Source: CAVYGB01 sp046734815 (GTDB lineage: Bacteria > Myxococcota_A > Polyangia > Fen-1088). Taken from it: DNA of 26,755 bases. Position 1 is the stretch's first letter, and every line of letters starts with the position of its first letter. Under the pieces are notes generated by a model. It searched no databases and was not told the origin of the DNA. It saw only the letters and a list, made by a program, of their open reading frames with translations. The stretch is taken from assembly GCA_046734815.1 (NCBI GenBank), contig JBKPRZ010000616.1, positions 1-26,755 of the forward strand, read 5' to 3'. Both the position numbers and the translations under genes were made by a program. Shown here one piece after another: positions 16,286 through 24,023 of this stretch.

Positions 16286-17542
16286 ATGGACCCACAATCA
16301 CGCCTCCTGGCCCTGGTGATGGCCGGGGGACGCGGCGCCCGCCTGTATCCCCTGACGCTCGAACGAGCCAAGCCCGCCGTGCCGTTCGGGGCGCGCTACC
16401 GCATCATCGACTTCGTCCTCTCCAACCTGGTCAACTCGGGGATCCGCGCGATCTACGTCCTGACCCAGTACAAGGCCCAGTCGCTGGTGGAGCACATCCA
16501 GCGCACCTGGAGCATGCGCAACTCGTACTCCGACTTCGTGACGGTCGTACCGGCGCAGATGCGGATCGGCGAGTCCTGGTACCGCGGCACCGCCGATTCG
16601 GTCTACCAGAACTTCCAGATGGTCGAGGACTACCGACCGGACCTGGTGCTCGTCTTCGGGGCGGACCACGTCTACAAGATGAACGTCCGTCAGATGGTGG
16701 ACTTCCACAACGACCGCAACGCCGTGGCCACGGTGGCTTGCATCCCCACCCCGCTCAGCGAGGCCTCGAGCTTCGGCATCGTCCAGACCGACGCCGATGG
16801 CCGCATCACCGGGTTCCAGGAGAAGCCCGACCGCGACGCCTTCACCATGCCGGGGGACCCCACCCGGGTGCTGGCCTCCATGGGCAACTACATCTTCGCG
16901 CCCGGGCCGCTGGCGGCGGCGCTGGTGCGAGACGCAGAGGCGGAATCGCACCACGATTTCGGCCGCAACATCCTGCCGGAAATGATCAAGAGCGGGCGCG
17001 TTTACGCCTACGACTTCAGCCAGAATCGCATCCCCGGCGTCACCGACGCCGGCGAGCACGCTTACTGGCGCGACGTCGGCACGATCGAAGCATATTACGA
17101 GGCCAACCTCGACCTGAAGAACGTCGTGCCGCACTTCAATCTGTACAACTGGGAATGGCCCATCCTCAGCGCGAACTACCCCGACCCGCCGTCGAAGCTG
17201 GTCTTCGACGACAACGAGCGGCGGGGCATGGTGCTGCAGTCGATCCTGGCCGGCGGGTGCATCATCGCCGGTGGCTTCGTCAAGGACTCGCTGCTGGGGC
17301 GCAACGTCTTTGTCGGGGAAGGGGCGGAGATCCGCGACTCCGTCCTGCTGGACAACGTGCACGTCGGCCGGCGCGCGCGCATCCAGCGGGCCATCATCGA
17401 CAAGAACGTGCGGGTGGCCGACGGCGATCACATTGGCCACGACCTGGCCCGTGATGCCATCCGCCACCACGTCAGCGACGGCGGCATCACGGTGGTGGCC
17501 AAGGCGCGCGACACCCTCGTCACCCGGTCGCGCGACCTGTGA
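16286..17542 (+). CDS. glgC: Glucose-1-phosphate adenylyltransferase (ADP-glucose pyrophosphorylase)
   Basis: GlgC makes ADP-glucose from glucose-1-phosphate and ATP, the committed step of bacterial glycogen synthesis. The 418-residue protein has the nucleotidyltransferase N-terminal domain: VMAGGRGARLYPLTLERAKP near residues 11-30, KPAVPFG, GTADSVYQN, VFGADHVYKM near 128-137 and GRITGFQEKP near 172-181. A middle YWRDVGTIEAYYEANLDL segment follows, and then a C-terminal left-handed beta-helix of hexapeptide repeats (about 310-390). Length is close to E. coli GlgC (431). The ATG at 16286 follows a palindromic TATAAT by 11 nt, leaving little or no leader and no Shine-Dalgarno. The stop overlaps the start of the GH57 gene (TGATG), so the two are probably translated together. 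It diverges from glgP, so synthesis and breakdown are adjacent. Confidence 0.96.
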   Translation: MDPQSRLLALVMAGGRGARLYPLTLERAKPAVPFGARYRIIDFVLSNLVNSGIRAIYVLTQYKAQSLVEHIQRTWSMRNSYSDFVTVVPAQMRIGESWYRGTADSVYQNFQMVEDYRPDLVLVFGADHVYKMNVRQMVDFHNDRNAVATVACIPTPLSEASSFGIVQTDADGRITGFQEKPDRDAFTMPGDPTRVLASMGNYIFAPGPLAAALVRDAEAESHHDFGRNILPEMIKSGRVYAYDFSQNRIPGVTDAGEHAYWRDVGTIEAYYEANLDLKNVVPHFNLYNWEWPILSANYPDPPSKLVFDDNERRGMVLQSILAGGCIIAGGFVKDSLLGRNVFVGEGAEIRDSVLLDNVHVGRRARIQRAIIDKNVRVADGDHIGHDLARDAIRHHVSDGGITVVAKARDTLVTRSRDL

Positions 17543-19752
17543 TGGCATCTTCGACGCCGATCGCCCTGGTCATCCACGGACATTTTTATCAGCCTCCGCG
17601 GGAGAACCCCTGGACCGACGAGGTCTCCCGCGAGCCCAGCGCCCTGCCCTACCACGACTGGAACGAACGAATCCTGTCCGAGTGTTACCGGGCCAACGCC
17701 TTCGCCCGCGTGTACGGCAGCGCGGGCCGGCTGCACACCCTGGTCAACAACTACAGCCACCTGTCGTTCAACATCGGTCCCACCCTGGCGCGCTGGATCG
17801 ATCGGGTGGACCCGATCACCAGCCGCCGGCAGCGGGAGGGCGACGAGGACCAGCGCCGGGTCCTGGGATCGGGCGGGGCCCTGGCCCAGGTATGGGGGCA
17901 CCCCATCGCCCCGCTCTGCTCGCCGCGCGATCGCCGCACGCAGATTCGCTGGGGGCTGGACGATTTCGAGCACCGCTTCGGGCGCAAGGCGGAGGGGATC
18001 TGGCTGCCGGAAACGGCCGCCGACGCACCCACCCTGGAGGCGCTGATCGAGGCCGGGCTGGCCTACACCATCCTGGCGCCCGAGCAGATCGCGGCGGTCC
18101 GCCCCCCGGGAGGGGTCTGGAAGACAGTCACCCGCGACACCGTCGACACCGGCCGGGCCTACCGGTTCGTGCACGGCGACGGCTCGGGGCGGTCCCTGGC
18201 CCTGGCGGTGTTCGACGGACCGCTGTCGCGCGAGCTGGCCTTCGGCACCGTCACCCGCGACAGCGAATCGCTGCTGGCGGCGGTGGCGGCCAGCGCGGCC
18301 CGCTCCAGCGTGGCCACCCGGCGCCTGGTGCTGGCCGCCTCCGACGGCGAGCTGTACGGGCACCACAAGAAGTTCGCTGACCTGACCCTGGCGCACGTCA
18401 ACGCGGTGGCGGCCACCGCCCGCGGCCTGGAGGTGACCAACCTGGGCGCGTTCCTGCGCGCCGAACCTCCGGTGTGGGAGGCGGACCTGGCCAAGGGGCC
18501 CGGGGGCGAGGGGACCGCCTGGTCCTGTCCCCACGGGCTGGGGCGCTGGCAGCGCGACTGCGGCTGCGCCATGCGCCCACGCGAGGAGAGCGGCTGGAAC
18601 CAGGCCTGGCGCACGCCGCTGCGGACGGCGCTCGACTTCCTGCGCGACCGCGCGGCCGACTTCTACGCGGATGCGGCCGGCGATCTGCTTTCCGATCCCT
18701 GGGCCGCCCGCGACGAGTTCGGCACCGTGCTGGACGCACCCCCCGAGCAGCGGTTGCAGTTCCTGGCCAAGCGGGCGCGGCGCGGGCTGCGTGGCGCCAG
18801 CGGCCCGGCGCAGCGGCGCGCGGCGCTGCTGATGGAGATGCAGCGGGCCTGCCTGCTGATGTACGCCAGCTGCGGCTGGTTCTTCGACGACGTGGCCGGC
18901 GTCGAGAGCGCGCTGGTCATCCGCCAGGCGGCCTACGCCCTGGATCTCTGGAAGGAGCTGGGCGGCAAGCCCCCCACCGAGGGCGTGCAGGAACGGCTGG
19001 CCCAGGCCCGGAGCAACATGCCGGGCGCGGGCACCGGAGCCGATGTCTTCGCGCGCATGTCCGAGCACCGGACCACCGCCGTGCACGCGGTGGCGGCGGT
19101 GGCGATGGCCGAGCTGGCGGGAGCGGCGGGAGCGGGGCGAGACCAGACCACCGTACCCGGGTTCCTCATCCACCGGCCCAAGCTGGCCAGCCGCAAGCCC
19201 CTGCGCCTGCGCGGGCAGGCCAAGGTCGACCGCGTGCGCACCGGTGACAGCGAGGAGTTGGCCTACGACGCCGTCGCCGCCGGTCCGCTGTCGCTGGAGT
19301 GTCGGGTCGGGCGCACCAGCGTGCCGCTGGGCTCGCTGCCCGAGGACATGCGCGAGCCGGTGGTGATGGCCGTGCTGGCCCGCCTGGCGGTGGCCCCGAA
19401 GGTGAACGCGCGCGACTGCGCCCGCGCCCTCGAGCTGGCCCGCGTGAGCGGCGGGTCCGGACGCACGGTCGCGCCCGCGCTGCGGCCCGCCTTCCCCGAT
19501 CTGCTGCGCCGGCTGGTGGCGCACGGAGGCGCCGATCAGGCGGACGCCGAGACCCTGGAGGTGGTGGGCGCGCTGCTCGACGCCGTCCCCGAGGGGGTGC
19601 ACGACGAAGCCAGGCGCCGGACCGAAGAATGGATCTGGCTGGGCCTCAACGCCGCCCGGGCCCGTGACGCCGCACCGGGGCTGGCGCTGGAAGCGCTGGC
19701 CGAACGCCTCGGCTTCGAGCGCGTGCCCGCCCCCCTGCGCGTGCGCCGCTGA
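17542..19752 (+). CDS. GH57 family glycoside hydrolase with DUF3536 C-terminal domain
   Basis: The 736-residue cytoplasmic protein (no signal) has the GH57 core (about 1-290): motif 1 HGHFYQPP at 12-18, motif 2 QVWGHPIAPL near 116-125, motif 3 GIWLPETA with Glu157 as putative nucleophile, and motif 4 ASDGELYGHH with Asp268 as putative acid/base. The remainder matches the layout of DUF3536 proteins, including SCPHGLGRWQRDCGC near 330-345 with a Cys cluster and a helical C-terminal region. GH57 enzymes act on alpha-1,4 or alpha-1,6 glucans as amylases, 4-alpha-glucanotransferases or branching enzymes. The activity of the DUF3536 type is not something I can assign from sequence. Coupling to glgC by a TGATG overlap and proximity to glgP suggest a role in glycogen structure or turnover. 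A GTG just upstream (17539) is a less likely start. Confidence 0.9.
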   Translation: MASSTPIALVIHGHFYQPPRENPWTDEVSREPSALPYHDWNERILSECYRANAFARVYGSAGRLHTLVNNYSHLSFNIGPTLARWIDRVDPITSRRQREGDEDQRRVLGSGGALAQVWGHPIAPLCSPRDRRTQIRWGLDDFEHRFGRKAEGIWLPETAADAPTLEALIEAGLAYTILAPEQIAAVRPPGGVWKTVTRDTVDTGRAYRFVHGDGSGRSLALAVFDGPLSRELAFGTVTRDSESLLAAVAASAARSSVATRRLVLAASDGELYGHHKKFADLTLAHVNAVAATARGLEVTNLGAFLRAEPPVWEADLAKGPGGEGTAWSCPHGLGRWQRDCGCAMRPREESGWNQAWRTPLRTALDFLRDRAADFYADAAGDLLSDPWAARDEFGTVLDAPPEQRLQFLAKRARRGLRGASGPAQRRAALLMEMQRACLLMYASCGWFFDDVAGVESALVIRQAAYALDLWKELGGKPPTEGVQERLAQARSNMPGAGTGADVFARMSEHRTTAVHAVAAVAMAELAGAAGAGRDQTTVPGFLIHRPKLASRKPLRLRGQAKVDRVRTGDSEELAYDAVAAGPLSLECRVGRTSVPLGSLPEDMREPVVMAVLARLAVAPKVNARDCARALELARVSGGSGRTVAPALRPAFPDLLRRLVAHGGADQADAETLEVVGALLDAVPEGVHDEARRRTEEWIWLGLNAARARDAAPGLALEALAERLGFERVPAPLRVRR

Positions 19753-19779
19753 GGCCGGACCGCGTGGAGGGTCCTGCTC

Positions 19780-20211
19780 TCACGGCGGGCGCAGCCGTTC
19801 GCAGATCGACGCCACCGCGACCGGGGCGCCTTGCACCAGACGTCCGTCCTGGTACACGGCCTCCGCGACCTTGCCCCCGGTCTCGCTCCACTGCTCCCAC
19901 TTGCCCCAGAGCTTGCCGCCCTGGTAGTGCCCGAGCAGCCAGCGCTTGCCGTCCGGGTGCCAGCCCTCGAACTGGCCCTCCAGGGCCCCGCCGGCGAACG
20001 GACAGCTCTGCTTGCGGTGCCGCGTCCCCGGATAGAGCTCGAGGTAAACGGCCTGCCCCTTGTCGCGCCCGGCGCACCAGAGCGCCTGATCCCCGACCGC
20101 TTCTTCCTTGAAACCGGGCGGACAAGTGCGTGGCTTCTGGCAAGCCAGGCCCGCGACCACCACGCTTGCCCCCAGGAGGGCCCCCACGCACAACCTGCCG
20201 AGGCGGGTCAT
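19780..20211 (-). CDS. Small MORN-like repeat lipoprotein
   Basis: The 143-residue protein has a lipoprotein signal of about 23 residues ending AGLAC (Cys24), followed by a Cys-containing region (QKPRTCPPGF). A stretch around residues 60-125 has repeated G-x-W/Y-x-x-G-K-x-W/L units (EGWHPDGKRW, GHYQGGKLWGKWEQW, AVYQDGRL) resembling MORN_2 antitoxin/phospholipid-binding type repeats. It is likely anchored in the envelope. Function is unknown; such proteins are common in myxobacterial genomes. The ATG at 20211 is chosen because it starts directly with the signal peptide and lies 6 nt after a -10-like CAAACT, itself 18 bp from a TTGACG -35. It is convergent with the GH57 gene (27 nt gap) and divergent from fbaB. 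Confidence 0.82.
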   Translation of the reverse strand: MTRLGRLCVGALLGASVVVAGLACQKPRTCPPGFKEEAVGDQALWCAGRDKGQAVYLELYPGTRHRKQSCPFAGGALEGQFEGWHPDGKRWLLGHYQGGKLWGKWEQWSETGGKVAEAVYQDGRLVQGAPVAVASICERLRPP

Positions 20212-20217
20212 CGCTCT

Positions 20218-20247
20218 AGTTTGCCGGTTTTGCGCGGGGCGCGTCAA
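20218..20247 (-). promoter_or_regulatory. Sigma70-type promoter for the MORN-like lipoprotein gene
   Basis: On the minus strand a -35 TTGACG (20247-20242, five of six consensus) is followed by an 18-bp spacer and CAAACT (20223-20218) as -10, then 6 nt and the ATG at 20211. The -10 is weak, but the spacing predicts a transcript starting at the A of the ATG. Confidence 0.45.
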
Positions 20248-20300
20248 GTTTTGAAAATGAAACACCGATGGCCGGCAGCGCGGCGGGCGCCGACTGAACG

Positions 20301-20306
20301 TTGACT
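20301..20306 (+). promoter_or_regulatory. Possible -35 element upstream of fbaB
   Basis: TTGACT is a five-of-six match to the sigma70 -35 consensus, 68 nt upstream of the aldolase start. The sequence at the expected -10 position (TAAGCA, 17-bp spacer) is poor, so the promoter is only tentative. The 162-bp gap between the MORN-like gene and fbaB is the most AT-rich intergenic region in the window. Confidence 0.25.
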
Positions 20307-20356
20307 GTTTCGGTTCGGCCGCGTAAGCAAGGGCGTTTTCCCAGAGACAGATGGCA

Positions 20357-20364
20357 AAAGGAGA
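20357..20364 (+). promoter_or_regulatory. Ribosome binding site of fbaB
   Basis: AAAAGGAG lies 9 nt before the ATG at 20374, one of the few strong Shine-Dalgarno sites in the window. It supports this start and contrasts with the several genes here that have none. Confidence 0.7.
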
Positions 20365-20373
20365 CCCGAGACG

Positions 20374-21438
<1,065 letters not shown>

Positions 21439-21539
21439 TCGCCTTCACCCAGGGGGGCGTTGCCGCCCGGCCGGCTCCGTGCGAATGCCCGGAGTCGCGG
21501 GCGGTGAAGTGGGTCTACCTCCGCCAGCCGCTGTAGCGC

Positions 21540-22883
21540 TCAGGGCACGGTCGAGGTGCCCACCCACCAGACCGAGCCGGTGCCCGTCTGCAGGTCGGCC
21601 GGCGTCCCCACCCGGGTGAGCTTGCCGTCGCCGGGATCGATCTTGAACACCACCAGCTTGCCGCCCCCGTTCGGCTTTCGGTTCGGGGCCATGGTGGCCA
21701 TGGTGTTCGGCTGGGTCCCCGCGATCAGGTAGCTGCCGCTGGCGTCGACGGCGAAATCGCGCGGGTAGCTGAGCGACTCGTCGGTGCTGCTGGTCTTGGT
21801 GGCGGCGCCGGTACCCGCGTCGATCGAGAAGGTGAGGATGCTGTTGTCGAAGCGGCTGCCCACGAACAGGAACTTGCCGCCCGGGTGCACCACCAGGTGC
21901 GATCCGCCGCCGGCCTCGGTGACGTAGGCCTGGGTGGGGGAGCCGGCGACGGTGAGCTTGCCGCCCGTGCGGTCGTAGCCCAGCGTGATCAGGGTGGCCT
22001 GCGCTTCGGTGACGGCGTAGGCGTGCGCTTCTCCGTTGCCGAACGCCAGGTGGCGGGGCGCGCCCGTCACCATGACCGTTGAGGGCGTGTTGGCCATCAG
22101 CGCGTTGCCGGTCACCCGGAACTGGGCGATGTGCTGCGGGCCCAGACAGGGTACGAACAGGAAGCCGCCGGTGCTGTCGAAGACCGCCTGGTGACAATTC
22201 GAGCCGCCGCCGGTGCCAGCCTGCTTGGTGTCGGCGGGGGCCATCACCATCCCGCTCGCCATCACCGGGTGCAAGGTCACCTGCCCGCCCGTGTAGTGGG
22301 CCACCGCCGCCCACTGGCCGTTCGGGTGGAAGGCCACGTGCTCGGCGTTGGCCGCGCCGGTGCTCACTTCGTTGATCGGTGTCAGCGCGCCGGTGGCGGC
22401 GTTGAACGAGAACGACGAGAGGTAGGCCGGGCTCTCCTCGGTCACGGTCAGCAGGTACTTCCGGTCGGGGGAGAAGGCGCCGTAAAAGACGTTGTTGCGG
22501 CCGTTGGCGGTGGGACCCTTGGTCAACGCGCCGGTGGCGAGATCCAGCTTGAAGCTGGTCAATGTGGCGGCGGCGCCGTAGCCGGTGCTGCTGCTGGTGA
22601 AGACGTAGGTGGTGCCGCCGGCATTGCCGGGGGTGTCGATGGAGCCGGCCTGATCCGGTGTGCGGCCCGAGTCGGCACGGCCCCCTCCGCTGCCCGCGGA
22701 ACCGCCGCTGCCGGACACACCACCGGTGCCCGCGGCACCGCCACCGCTTCCGCCCGTCCCGGGGCTGCCGCCTCGCCCCCCGGCGGCCGCGGAGCCGCCG
22801 GCACCTCCTTGCGGTCCGGTGTTCGATTTCGCGGGACAGGCAGAAAGAAGGGAGATCAGCGTCACAAGGCGTAGGCTTCGCAT
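21540..22883 (-). CDS. Lactonase-fold (YbhE-like) beta-propeller lipoprotein
   Basis: The 447-residue protein begins with a lipoprotein signal and lipobox LLSAC (Cys16). A Gly/Ser/Ala-rich linker (about residues 22-70) and a short acidic segment lead to a seven-bladed propeller (about 88-447). Repeating blade strands such as GAFSPDRKYLLTVTE, HVAFHPNGQWAAVAHY, AVFDSTGGFLFVPCLG, LVVHPGGKFLFVGSR and FAVDASGSYLIAGTQP match the 6-phosphogluconolactonase-type lactonase family (PF10282). Because it is exported and lipidated it cannot be the cytoplasmic pentose-phosphate enzyme; a secreted lactonase or a binding propeller is more likely. Position next to fbaB is therefore probably not metabolic. An AGGA ribosome site lies about 6 nt before the ATG. 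Confidence 0.88.
   Translation of the reverse strand: MRSLRLVTLISLLSACPAKSNTGPQGGAGGSAAAGGRGGSPGTGGSGGGAAGTGGVSGSGGSAGSGGGRADSGRTPDQAGSIDTPGNAGGTTYVFTSSSTGYGAAATLTSFKLDLATGALTKGPTANGRNNVFYGAFSPDRKYLLTVTEESPAYLSSFSFNAATGALTPINEVSTGAANAEHVAFHPNGQWAAVAHYTGGQVTLHPVMASGMVMAPADTKQAGTGGGSNCHQAVFDSTGGFLFVPCLGPQHIAQFRVTGNALMANTPSTVMVTGAPRHLAFGNGEAHAYAVTEAQATLITLGYDRTGGKLTVAGSPTQAYVTEAGGGSHLVVHPGGKFLFVGSRFDNSILTFSIDAGTGAATKTSSTDESLSYPRDFAVDASGSYLIAGTQPNTMATMAPNRKPNGGGKLVVFKIDPGDGKLTRVGTPADLQTGTGSVWWVGTSTVP
22671..22817 (-). repeat. Low-complexity Gly/Ser linker-coding tract
   Basis: This part of the propeller lipoprotein gene encodes a linker made almost only of Gly, Ser, Ala and Thr, with imperfect GGSGG-type units. 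The DNA is correspondingly repetitive (GGC/GGA/AGC codons) and could be prone to length change by slippage or unequal recombination. Confidence 0.55.
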
Positions 22884-22905
22884 GCGCGTCCTGGCGCGTC
22901 TTTTA

Positions 22906-22919
22906 CCACCGCTCGGTGG
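22906..22919. repeat. Small inverted repeat in the leader of the propeller lipoprotein gene
   Basis: CCACC-GCTC-GGTGG can form a 5-bp stem with a 4-nt loop, between the rlmM-like stop (22971) and the ATG at 22883 on the minus strand. No T-run follows on either strand, so a classical intrinsic terminator is not supported. Confidence 0.25.
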
Positions 22920-22970
22920 AAAGTCGGTGTCAGGTCCGGTCGTCGGGCCTGTGCTTTCGGTTCTTCGGGG

Positions 22971-24023
22971 TCAATCCAGCCGCGCGAGCACGGCGAATTC
23001 GTTGTGGTGGTGGGGCAAGTGCTTGAGGCGCAGGTAGGACCAGCCGAACCGGCCGAGACGGCGGCGGGCCTCGGTGATCATCCGGTCGTCGTCGCGGCCC
23101 TTGAGCTTCACGGTGGCGACCAGACGGCGGCACCAGCGCGCGCGCATCCAGGCCTCGCACAGGTCGAGGGTGCGCTCGGGGCGCGCGATGACGTCGCACA
23201 GGAGCCAGTCCACGGGAGCGGCGGGGCGGTGGCTGAAGGCGTCGCCGATCCGGGAGGTCAGGCGCGGATGGCCGGCGGCGGGGGGCTCCAGCAGTGCGCG
23301 ATCGATGGCGACCACGGAGGCGCCGCGCTGGAGGACGTTCCAGGCCCAGCCGCCGGGCGAGCCGCCCAGGTCCACGCAGACCTCGCCGGTGGTCGGTGCG
23401 CTGCCCATCCAGGCGAATGCTTCGACCAGCTTGCGGTAAGCGCGCGAGGGGGCGCGGGGATCGTCGGTGATCGGGGGCCGGCCTCCGGGCCAGGGGGCCA
23501 GGTCCAGGCCGCCGGTGGGGAGCGGTCGCGGAGCGGCGGCGGAGACCAGCAGCGAGGTCCGGCCCACCAGGACCAGCTGAACCAGCACCGCGCCGCCCAG
23601 GTCGGGCAGCTCCGGCCAGGCCACGTGCCGCCGGTGCAGCTTCCGACGCCGCTCGCGCAGCAGCAGCAGGAAGGTCTGGCCCAGCAGATCCGCGCGACTG
23701 GCCAGCGAGCGGTAGGCGCGGGCATCGGGGACGTAGGCGTGCAGGGTGAAGGGAGCGTCGGAGGATTCCAGCGCCTCTGCCACCACGGCGTCCGCGGCCT
23801 CGGCGAGCGCGCGCACCGAATCACCGTGCACCTGCACCGCCGCCGGGAGCTGTTGCAGGGCGAACACCGGGTCGCTGGCTGGCAGCGGCGAGCGGCTGGA
23901 GAGCACCGCCGGCCAGCGGGGGCCGTCGGCGGCGGCGCCCAGCTCGAAGGCGAGGGCCGGCTCCATCCCCAGCGCCGTGATGAATGGATGGACCCGCGGG
24001 CCGGGGTCCGGCCGCGCGGTCAC
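22971..24023 (-). CDS. FtsJ/RlmM-like 2'-O-ribose RNA methyltransferase
   Basis: The 350-residue protein has an N-terminal region (about 1-190) with HAYVPDARAYRS near 95-106, as in RlmM-type proteins. The C-terminal SAM domain is of the FtsJ type. Motif I is VDLGGSPGGWAW at 217-228. The K-D-K-E catalytic tetrad can be assigned as Lys198 (SRAYRKLVEAF), Asp277 (LLCDV), Lys306 (TVKLK) and Glu342 (HHNEF). E. coli RlmM (366 aa) methylates C2498 of 23S rRNA; the same target is plausible but not proven here. Translation starts at GTG 24023, overlapping the stop of the TPR gene by 4 nt, so it is the second gene of a coupled pair. Confidence 0.88.
   Translation of the reverse strand: MTARPDPGPRVHPFITALGMEPALAFELGAAADGPRWPAVLSSRSPLPASDPVFALQQLPAAVQVHGDSVRALAEAADAVVAEALESSDAPFTLHAYVPDARAYRSLASRADLLGQTFLLLLRERRRKLHRRHVAWPELPDLGGAVLVQLVLVGRTSLLVSAAAPRPLPTGGLDLAPWPGGRPPITDDPRAPSRAYRKLVEAFAWMGSAPTTGEVCVDLGGSPGGWAWNVLQRGASVVAIDRALLEPPAAGHPRLTSRIGDAFSHRPAAPVDWLLCDVIARPERTLDLCEAWMRARWCRRLVATVKLKGRDDDRMITEARRRLGRFGWSYLRLKHLPHHHNEFAVLARLD

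Noticed and set aside
16186..16371. Longer N-terminus for alpha-glucan phosphorylase from 16371
   Set aside because: It would overlap the start of glgC and cross the palindromic promoter element. Only the part to 16239 is a reasonable alternative start.
14284..17454. A 1056-codon plus-strand open frame antisense to glgP and running into glgC in another frame
   Set aside because: It lies opposite and across two strongly supported enzymes, its product is low-complexity Gly/Arg/His/Gln sequence without motifs, and long antisense frames are expected at about 70% GC.
19757..19774. Stem GGACC/GGTCC in the gap between the GH57 and MORN-like genes as terminator
   Set aside because: The stem is 5 bp with an 8-nt loop and no T-tract; too weak to call.
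21455..21468. Stem GGGCG-TTGC-CGCCC between fbaB and the propeller gene as a bidirectional terminator
   Set aside because: The stem is only 5 bp and no T-run follows on either strand; such stems arise by chance in this GC-rich sequence.
22671..22817. Gly-rich tract as a collagen-like or PE_PGRS-type domain
   Set aside because: There is no Gly-X-Y periodicity and no PE domain; it is best explained as a flexible linker between lipid anchor and propeller.
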